Shown here: piece after piece, positions 58,121-64,000 of the stretch
Position numbering within the stretch: the stretch's first letter is position 1
Layout: every line of letters begins with the position of its first letter
Assembly (NCBI GenBank): GCA_947494645.1
Contig: CANLVO010000002.1
Coordinates: 428,359 to 492,358, forward strand
Length of the DNA: 64,000 nt
Direction of reading: 5' to 3'
Source: an uncultured Litoreibacter sp.
GTDB lineage: Bacteria; Pseudomonadota; Alphaproteobacteria; Rhodobacterales; Rhodobacteraceae
Notes under the pieces: generated by a model
The model's database searches: none
What the model was told of the DNA's origin: nothing
What the model saw: the letters and a program-made list of their open reading frames with translations, nothing else
Translations under genes and position numbers: made by a program

Positions 58121-59274
58121 GTTAGCAGCTCTGCCAAAATCGCATTCAGCAAGATGCGTTTTTCCGCTGGTACAGTTAGGCGACCATCCTTTTGAGCGAT
58201 CAGCCCATTTTCAGATAACCTATTGATATTGTTAGTAATATCTGAGGGCGCCACGCCCCGTAGGCGCCCGAGGTCTGATCCTTCGGCAGTTCGAAGGGAC
58301 ATCATCAAATACTCTGTGTCTTGGTCAGACCCTGACAATGCGGTCCGAGCGCTCTCCCCACTTCCGTTAACCTTAACGGTCTTCAGCCATGCAGCGGGGG
58401 CCAACGGCGTTTCTGTGGCGTAGCGTAGCCCGTCGAGGGTCAAACGCCCATGCGCACCGGGGCCAATTCCAAGGTAGTCACCGCCACGCCAGTAAACCTG
58501 ATTATGTCGCGCTTCCTGCCCGCTTTTGGCATGATTAGACACCTCATAGGCAGGCATGTCAGCGCTCGCCATCATCTGCTGCGTCAGGTCAAACATGTCG
58601 GCGGAAGTATCTTCGGACGGTAGCCCTTTCAGCAACCCACGGGAATGTCGGGCACCAAATACGGTGCCGTCTTCAATGGTTAATTGGTAAAGCGACATGT
58701 GAGAAAACCCGAAGCTCAGCGCCATGCTTAATTCTGCCTCCCAATCCGCCAAGCTTTGGTTTTGCCGCGCATAGATCAGGTCGAAACTGGCCCGATCAAA
58801 GCAGGAAGCGGCAATCTCCAGAGCAGCCCGCGCCTCATCTGCGCTGTGCAGCCGTCCGAGCGCGCGCAAATCACCATCGTTCAGCGCCTGCACGCCCAAA
58901 GAGACCCGGTCGACGCCCGCCGCACGATAAGACCGAAAATGCCCGGCCTCGACCGAGCTTGGGTTTGCCTCCATCGTGACTTCGAAGTCATTCGCCACGG
59001 ACCAGTTCCGTCTGATCCGGTCCATGATCTCGTCGATCAGGTGGGGGTCCATCAGGCTTGGCGTGCCGCCGCCAAAGAACACAGTGCCCAGAACGCGGTC
59101 AGACGTTTCCGCTGCGACGCGGTCCAATTCCGAAAGATAAGCGTTGGCCCATTCGTCTTGGTCAATGGACCCCGAAACATGGCTGTTGAAGTCGCAATAG
59201 GGGCACTTGGCCTGACAGAATGGCCAATGGATGTAGAGCCCGAACCCGGCCTCTTGCCACAGCTCAGCGGCCAA
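58117..59274 (-). CDS. hemW: Radical SAM heme chaperone HemW
   Basis: The 385-residue protein has the radical SAM cluster C20-x3-C24-x2-C27 and the HemW phrase C-P-Y-C-D-F-N-S. Such proteins were long annotated as oxygen-independent coproporphyrinogen oxidase (HemN), but the HemN-specific N-terminal sequence is lacking, and HemW-type proteins deliver heme. It ends an rph-rdgB-hemW operon. Confidence 0.92.
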   Translation of the reverse strand: MAAELWQEAGFGLYIHWPFCQAKCPYCDFNSHVSGSIDQDEWANAYLSELDRVAAETSDRVLGTVFFGGGTPSLMDPHLIDEIMDRIRRNWSVANDFEVTMEANPSSVEAGHFRSYRAAGVDRVSLGVQALNDGDLRALGRLHSADEARAALEIAASCFDRASFDLIYARQNQSLADWEAELSMALSFGFSHMSLYQLTIEDGTVFGARHSRGLLKGLPSEDTSADMFDLTQQMMASADMPAYEVSNHAKSGQEARHNQVYWRGGDYLGIGPGAHGRLTLDGLRYATETPLAPAAWLKTVKVNGSGESARTALSGSDQDTEYLMMSLRTAEGSDLGRLRGVAPSDITNNINRLSENGLIAQKDGRLTVPAEKRILLNAILAELLT

Positions 59275-59872
59275 GGGCGCTCACCAGCTTGGCAAACGCG
59301 TCGGCACGGTGAGAAATGCGGTTCTTTTCGTCCCAAGCCATTTCACCAAAGGTGATATCGTATCCCTCAGGCTGGAACATCGGATCATACCCATGCCCAT
59401 CCATCCCGCGCATCGGCCACTGTAATGTGCCCTCAACCTTGCCTTCAAACACCTCGTCATGACCATCAGGCCAAGCCAGAACCAATGTCGCACGAAATCG
59501 GGCGGTCCAGGGTTTTTCGGCTCTAACCTTGCGTAATTCATCATATGTACGCGTCATCGCCATCACAAAATCGCGCCCATCGGGGGTTTCAGCCCAATCG
59601 GCGGTATATACACCTGGCGCACCGCCGAGGGCGTCGACCTCGATACCGCTATCGTCCGACAAGGCAGGCAGCCCGGTTGCTTTGGCGGCGGCATGCGCCT
59701 TGATCCGGGCGTTGCCCACAAATGTGGTTTCGGTCTCTTCCGGCTCAGGCAAATTATGCTCTGCCGCGCCGGTGACCTTAATGCCGAGCGGCTGAAACAG
59801 ATGCACCATCTCTTCCAGCTTGCCCGCGTTGTGGGTGGCGACCAGCAGCGTATCCCCGGAGAGTTTGCGCAT
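59264..59872 (-). CDS. rdgB: Non-canonical purine NTP pyrophosphatase RdgB
   Basis: The 202-residue enzyme hydrolyses ITP, XTP and dITP. The phrases [10 protein letters not shown] and [16 protein letters not shown] are diagnostic. It overlaps hemW by 11 bp and the rph stop by a single base. Confidence 0.95.
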   Translation of the reverse strand: MRKLSGDTLLVATHNAGKLEEMVHLFQPLGIKVTGAAEHNLPEPEETETTFVGNARIKAHAAAKATGLPALSDDSGIEVDALGGAPGVYTADWAETPDGRDFVMAMTRTYDELRKVRAEKPWTARFRATLVLAWPDGHDEVFEGKVEGTLQWPMRGMDGHGYDPMFQPEGYDITFGEMAWDEKNRISHRADAFAKLVSALGR

Positions 59873-60582
59873 CAGGTGGTGGCGGCCTTCTGGGCGGCAA
59901 CCAGTTCGGAAACGCCCTTCTCTGCCAGGTCCATCAGCGTGTTGAACTCGTCACGCGAGAAGGTCGCTCCCTCGGCAGAACCCTGAATTTCAACCAAGCC
60001 ACCTGCGCCGGTCATGACAAAGTTTGCGTCCGTGCCGGCGTCGCTGTCTTCAAGGTAATCGAGGTCCAGCACAGGCTGGCCCGCATAAATCCCGCAGCTG
60101 ACAGCGGCCACGTGGTCAGTCAGAGGATCGGTCGTGATATCACCGGCCTTCATCAATGCATTGACCGCGAGCCGCAACGCGACCCAACCGCCTGTGATCG
60201 AAGCGCAGCGCGTCCCGCCATCGGCCTGGATCACATCGCAGTCGATGCTGATCTGCCGCTCGCCCATGGCGACACGGTCAACACCAGCGCGCAACGACCG
60301 CCCAATCAGGCGTTGAATTTCCTGCGTTCGACCCGATTGGCCATTCTTGGCCTCCCGCCGCATCCGCGTGTGTGTCGCGCGGGGCAGCATGCCGTATTCC
60401 GCAGTGACCCAACCCAGTCCGGAATTGCGCATAAAGGGCGGCACCCGATCTTCCACAGTGGCGGTGCACAGCACATGGGTTTCGCCGCATTTGATCATGC
60501 AGGACCCTTCTGCGTATTTCGTCACCCCCGTCTCGATGGTGATGGTGCGCATAGTGTCGAGGTCACGTCCGGATGGTCGCAT
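59872..60582 (-). CDS. rph: Ribonuclease PH
   Basis: The 236-residue phosphorolytic exoribonuclease trims tRNA 3' ends. It starts M-R-P-S-G-R-x-x-D, with [15 protein letters not shown] and Q-A-D-G-G-T-R-x-A-S-I-T-G. AAGGAG supports the ATG at 60582; the frame runs on to 60894 inside hrcA's strand and is rejected there. Divergent from hrcA. Confidence 0.95.
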   Translation of the reverse strand: MRPSGRDLDTMRTITIETGVTKYAEGSCMIKCGETHVLCTATVEDRVPPFMRNSGLGWVTAEYGMLPRATHTRMRREAKNGQSGRTQEIQRLIGRSLRAGVDRVAMGERQISIDCDVIQADGGTRCASITGGWVALRLAVNALMKAGDITTDPLTDHVAAVSCGIYAGQPVLDLDYLEDSDAGTDANFVMTGAGGLVEIQGSAEGATFSRDEFNTLMDLAEKGVSELVAAQKAATT

Positions 60583-60693
60583 GGGGCGGCTCCTTGTTGG
60601 CTGGTTTCTAGCTGCATACGCCTGCCTCAGTTTGGGTTGCAAGCAGGTATGGGGGCATCTAGGTTGGGTCGTCTTCCCGGCCCCACGGAAATC

Positions 60694-61764
60694 ATGGACA
60701 ACGCGAACCTTTTGAACGAGATGACCGACCGCTCCCGCGAGGTGTTTCAGCGCATCGTGGAGGGGTATCTTGCGACCGGCGATCCGGTGGGATCTCGCAC
60801 GCTGACCCGGTCCTTGTCCGAAAAGGTTAGCGCCGCAACCATTCGAAATGTGATGCAGGACCTCGAGCTGATGGGGCTGCTTGGTAGCCCCCATGTGTCA
60901 GCCGGGCGAATCCCCACGCAGACCGGGCTGCGGATGTTCGTTGACGGGATGCTTGAGGTCACTGATCTAAACGACGCTGATCGCAGTCGGATCGAGTCGA
61001 CTATGACGACGAACCTGCCAGACGTGACCTCCATGCTGGACAACATCGGCAACGCATTATCGGGTCTAACACAGGGCGCAAGCCTTGTTTTGGCGCCGAA
61101 ACATGAAGCACCGATCAAGCATATCGAGTTTGTCAGCATGTCGCCCGATCGCGCCATGGTGGTGCTGGTTTTCGCAGATGGTCATGTCGAGAACCGCGTC
61201 TTCACGCCGCCTGCCGGGCAGACACAATCCTCTATGCGGGAAGCCGCGAATTTCTTGAATGCTATGGCTGAGGGCCGGACAATTTCTGAGCTGCAGGCCC
61301 GCATCAGCGCCGAGATTACCCTCCGCCATCAGGAACTAGACACGCTTGCCCGCAAAATGGTCGAGGCTGGGCTGGCGGTTTGGGAAAATGAGGGCGACCG
61401 AAATGAGCGGCTGATTGTGCGGGGTCGTTCGAACCTGCTGGCGCAGGAAGACAGCGCTGATCTGGATCGCATTCGGGTGCTTTTCGACGACCTTGAACGC
61501 AAGCGGGACATCGCCGAATACCTTGAGTTGGCCGAAGACGGCGAGGGTGTGCGCATTTTTATTGGCTCAGAGAACAAACTCTTTTCACTTTCGGGTTCCT
61601 CTCTGGTCGTAAGTCCCTATATGAACGCTGACCGCAAAGTGATTGGCGCTGTTGGGGTTATTGGCCCCACAAGACTGAATTACGGTCGCATCGTGCCGAT
61701 TGTCGACTACACCGCCAAACTGATTGGCAAAATGATTTCTGATGATGGTGAGAGCCTGAAATGA
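60694..61764 (+). CDS. hrcA: Heat-inducible transcription repressor HrcA
   Basis: The 356-residue repressor has an N-terminal winged helix (about 1-90, with G-S-R-T-L and [13 protein letters not shown]) and the HrcA core. Its operator CIRCE (TTAGCACTC-N9-GAGTGCTAA) is not visible in the 111 bp before it. The frame is open to 60112 through rph and is rejected; ATG 60694 is chosen by homology, though its ribosome site is weak. grpE follows with a 4-bp overlap. Confidence 0.93.
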   Translation: MDNANLLNEMTDRSREVFQRIVEGYLATGDPVGSRTLTRSLSEKVSAATIRNVMQDLELMGLLGSPHVSAGRIPTQTGLRMFVDGMLEVTDLNDADRSRIESTMTTNLPDVTSMLDNIGNALSGLTQGASLVLAPKHEAPIKHIEFVSMSPDRAMVVLVFADGHVENRVFTPPAGQTQSSMREAANFLNAMAEGRTISELQARISAEITLRHQELDTLARKMVEAGLAVWENEGDRNERLIVRGRSNLLAQEDSADLDRIRVLFDDLERKRDIAEYLELAEDGEGVRIFIGSENKLFSLSGSSLVVSPYMNADRKVIGAVGVIGPTRLNYGRIVPIVDYTAKLIGKMISDDGESLK

Positions 61765-62315
61765 GTGACATGAGAGACGAAGAAGAATTCCTGGAAGACC
61801 CGCTTGAGGCCTATGCCGAGGAAGAGGTCGATATCGTTGAGGCATCAGCCGACGAGTTGGAAGACCTGCAGGAAGAGAATAAGCAGCTGAAAGATCGCCT
61901 GCTGCGCGCGATGGCCGATGCCGAGAATATCCGCAAACGCGGTGAACGTGACCGCCGTGAGGCAGAGCAATATGGCGGCTCGAAACTCGCCCGTGATCTG
62001 ATGCCAGTTTATGACAATCTCAAGCGCGCTCTGGACAGCGCAGATGAAGCGCAGCGCGAAGCCGCGAAGGGCGTTTTCGAAGGGGTTGAGCTGACGTTGC
62101 GGGAGCTGATCTCTGTCTTCGGGAAGCACAGAATCGAGCCTATTGTGCCTGAAGTGGGCGATAAGTTTGACCCGCAGCTACATCAAGCGATGTTCGAAGC
62201 GCCCCTGCCGGATACCAAGGCGGGAGACATCATTCAGGTGATGACCGAAGGCTTCCTGATCCACGACCGGCTTCTTCGTGCCGCGCAAGTTGGGGTGTCA
62301 TCCACCCCGGGCTAG
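61761..62315 (+). CDS. grpE: Nucleotide exchange factor GrpE
   Basis: The 184-residue protein is the exchange factor of DnaK. The acidic N-terminus (E-E-E-F-L-E-D-P) leads into a long coiled coil at about 30-70, and the beta-sheet head has A-M-F-E and V-x-x-G-F. Its ATG lies in the hrcA stop (ATGA). It overlaps the convergent mutS end by 18 bp. dnaK is not in the window. Confidence 0.94.
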   Translation: MSDMRDEEEFLEDPLEAYAEEEVDIVEASADELEDLQEENKQLKDRLLRAMADAENIRKRGERDRREAEQYGGSKLARDLMPVYDNLKRALDSADEAQREAAKGVFEGVELTLRELISVFGKHRIEPIVPEVGDKFDPQLHQAMFEAPLPDTKAGDIIQVMTEGFLIHDRLLRAAQVGVSSTPG

Positions 62316-64000
62316 GTCTTTCAGCTCGTACAACAATTGCAGCGCCTCGCGCGGCGTCAGCTCATCGGGAAGAACCTCTTCCAAGCGGCTGTCGACCAGC
62401 GAGGTGCTTTGCGTTTGCGGCGCCGGTGTTGGCGTGGCTGAGAAAAGCGGCAGGTCGTCGATCAACGCTTTCGGGTTTGCGGCCCCTTCCCGCTCCCCTT
62501 TTTCCAAGGCGTCCAACACCACGCGCGCACGTTCCACCACGGCGTCCGGCAATCCGGCCAGCTTCGCAACCTGAACGCCGTAGGATCTGTCCGCTGCGCC
62601 CTTGCGCACCTCATGCAGGAAGATCACGTCGCCCTCCCACTCCTTCACGGCAACCGTGGCACAATCCACGCCGTCGAGTTTTGAGGCCAAAGCGGTCAGC
62701 TCGTGGTAGTGCGTGGCAAACAGCGCGCGGCACGAATTTACGTCGTGCAGATGCTCCATCGTGGCCCAGGCGATGGACAGGCCATCATAGGTCGCCGTGC
62801 CGCGCCCGATCTCGTCGAGAATCACCAATGCCCGCGGGTCCGCTTGGTTCAGGATCGCGGCGGTTTCGACCATTTCGACCATGAACGTTGATCGCCCACG
62901 TGCCAGATCATCCGACGCTCCAACCCGGCTGAACAGTTGCGAAACCAACCCGATATGGGCGAAGAAGGCAGGCACATAAGACCCTATTTGGGCCAAAAGT
63001 GCGATAATTGCGTTCTGACGGAGGAAGGTCGACTTACCCGCCATGTTTGGCCCGGTCAGCAGCCAGATATTGGCATCGCCATCCTCCGCGCTCAGGTCGC
63101 ACGAGTTCGCGACGAAGGGCGCCCCGCTTTGCGCCTGCAAGGCCCGCTCAACCACCGGGTGCCGCGCATCGCGCACATCAAAGGCCCGGCTTTCATCAAT
63201 CTTGGGCCGGGTCCAGTTTTCGGCAGCGGCTAGATCCGCAAGACTCGCCGCAAGATCAATTTCGGACAACGCGTCAGAGGCCAGCGTCAGATTCGGCGCG
63301 TTTTCGTTCACAGCCTGGCAAAGCTCTTCGAATATCCGTTTCTCAATTTCAATTGCCCGCCCGCCGGCGTTCAGGATCTTGGTCTCAAGCTCTGACAGCT
63401 CAACGGTGGTGAACCGGACCTGATTGGCGGTCGTCTGGCGGTGGATGAATCGCTCTGACAGGGGCTCTGACAGCATCTTTTCCGCATGAGTGCTCGTGGT
63501 CTCGATAAAATAGCCAAGCACGTTGTTATGTTTGATCTTCAGGGCAGAGACGCCTGTCAGCTCGGAATACTCCGCCTGCATTTGCGCGATCACCTTGCGC
63601 CCCTCATCGCGCAGCGTTCGGACCTCTTCGAGCTCGGTATCATACGCCGCCGCGACAAACCCACCGTCCCGGGCCAAGAGCGGCGGTTCTGCGACCAACG
63701 CATCGGATAAAAGCGCGATCAAGGCGTCATGCCCTTTCAATGCGCCAACTGCGCGGTCGAGCATGCCGGGCAGAGACTGATCTGCGAGCTTTCCGTGCAA
63801 AAACAGACACTGTTCCAGCCCATTTCTGATCGATGCAAGATCACGAGGCCCTGCGCGTTCCAGTGATATCCGCGACAGGGCACGGTCGATATCCGGCACT
63901 TTACGCAGTGCATCTCTGGTCTCGTTCCGCACGGCAGCATCACCGACAAAAAACGCAACACCGTTTTGCCGCCCTTCCAAAGTTTCCAGGTGGGTCGAAG
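62298..64000 (-). CDS. mutS: DNA mismatch repair protein MutS, C-terminal two thirds (cut by window edge)
   Basis: The visible 567 residues cover the core/lever, clamp and ATPase domains of MutS; the mismatch-binding N-terminal part lies beyond the window. Walker A is G-P-N-M-A-G-K-S-T, Walker B L-V-I-L-D-E-I-G-R-G-T, followed by the S/H motif A-T-H-Y-H-E-L. The frame is open to base 64000, so the ATG is not in the window. The last 18 bases overlap the end of grpE. Confidence 0.95.
   Translation of the reverse strand, partial: STHLETLEGRQNGVAFFVGDAAVRNETRDALRKVPDIDRALSRISLERAGPRDLASIRNGLEQCLFLHGKLADQSLPGMLDRAVGALKGHDALIALLSDALVAEPPLLARDGGFVAAAYDTELEEVRTLRDEGRKVIAQMQAEYSELTGVSALKIKHNNVLGYFIETTSTHAEKMLSEPLSERFIHRQTTANQVRFTTVELSELETKILNAGGRAIEIEKRIFEELCQAVNENAPNLTLASDALSEIDLAASLADLAAAENWTRPKIDESRAFDVRDARHPVVERALQAQSGAPFVANSCDLSAEDGDANIWLLTGPNMAGKSTFLRQNAIIALLAQIGSYVPAFFAHIGLVSQLFSRVGASDDLARGRSTFMVEMVETAAILNQADPRALVILDEIGRGTATYDGLSIAWATMEHLHDVNSCRALFATHYHELTALASKLDGVDCATVAVKEWEGDVIFLHEVRKGAADRSYGVQVAKLAGLPDAVVERARVVLDALEKGEREGAANPKALIDDLPLFSATPTPAPQTQSTSLVDSRLEEVLPDELTPREALQLLYELKDLARGG

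Noticed and set aside
60112-60693. Extended hrcA reading frame (194 extra codons)
   Set aside because: It runs antisense through rph; HrcA homology starts only at 60694.
60583-60693. CIRCE operator before hrcA
   Set aside because: The inverted repeat TTAGCACTC-N9-GAGTGCTAA is not present in the rph-hrcA gap.

Overview
The window looks like a chromosomal segment of a Roseobacter-group alphaproteobacterium (Rhodobacteraceae). The evidence is gene content and order: secB, fxsA, Tim44-domain, mltA and smr next to dnaQ-coaE-aroE-maf; rimP-nusA-ylxR-infB; hslV/hslU; the alphaproteobacterial type of ferrochelatase and HemJ; GANTC (CcrM-type) motifs; and parS sites of the standard TGTTTCACGTGAAACA form. 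Coding density is very high, almost all genes are housekeeping, and I see no insertion sequence, prophage, CRISPR array, rRNA or tRNA.

Layout. 1-10.6 kb: the end of an MFS transporter, fadH with a LysR regulator, an OmpA-like / AhpD-like / GNAT / CinA-domain operon, map, radC, and two secreted proteins beside secA. 10.7-21.6 kb: secA, a secreted parvulin, argJ, mutT, a 43-residue ORF, hemH, a methyltransferase, comF, grxC, marR, ubiG and pip. 21.7-29.1 kb: a complete peptide-type ABC importer operon (two permeases, a double ATPase, a Tat-signal binding protein) and a hybrid histidine kinase. 29.1-36.7 kb: a DEAD-box helicase, then rimP-nusA-ylxR-infB behind a promoter and a terminator-like leader. 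36.8-43.4 kb: a DUF2235 hydrolase, hslV and hslU separated by a membrane protein and an antisense DM13 gene, an MFS transporter and a small Tat-signal protein. 43.4-50.2 kb: smr-mltA-tim44, fxsA, secB, a small membrane protein, and dnaQ-coaE-aroE-maf.

The most notable region is 50.2-58.1 kb. The only gene-free stretch longer than 300 bp (50215-50598, between divergent maf and hemJ) carries many DnaA-box-like nonamers, four GANTC sites within 78 bp and AT-rich segments, and is a strong candidate for the chromosomal replication origin. To its right lie hemJ-rho-mnmE-mnmG-rsmG-parA-parB, all pointing away from it, with two perfect 16-bp parS palindromes: one across the translation start of mnmG and one inside rsmG. 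Together this would be the origin-centromere module of the chromosome. The right end holds hemW-rdgB-rph, hrcA-grpE, and mutS cut by the window edge.

Other points: a rimP leader with mutually exclusive RNA pairings, heat-shock-like promoters in front of both hslV and hslU, a perfect palindrome before fadH, and four convergent gene pairs that share a 4-nt TTAG/CTAA double stop.
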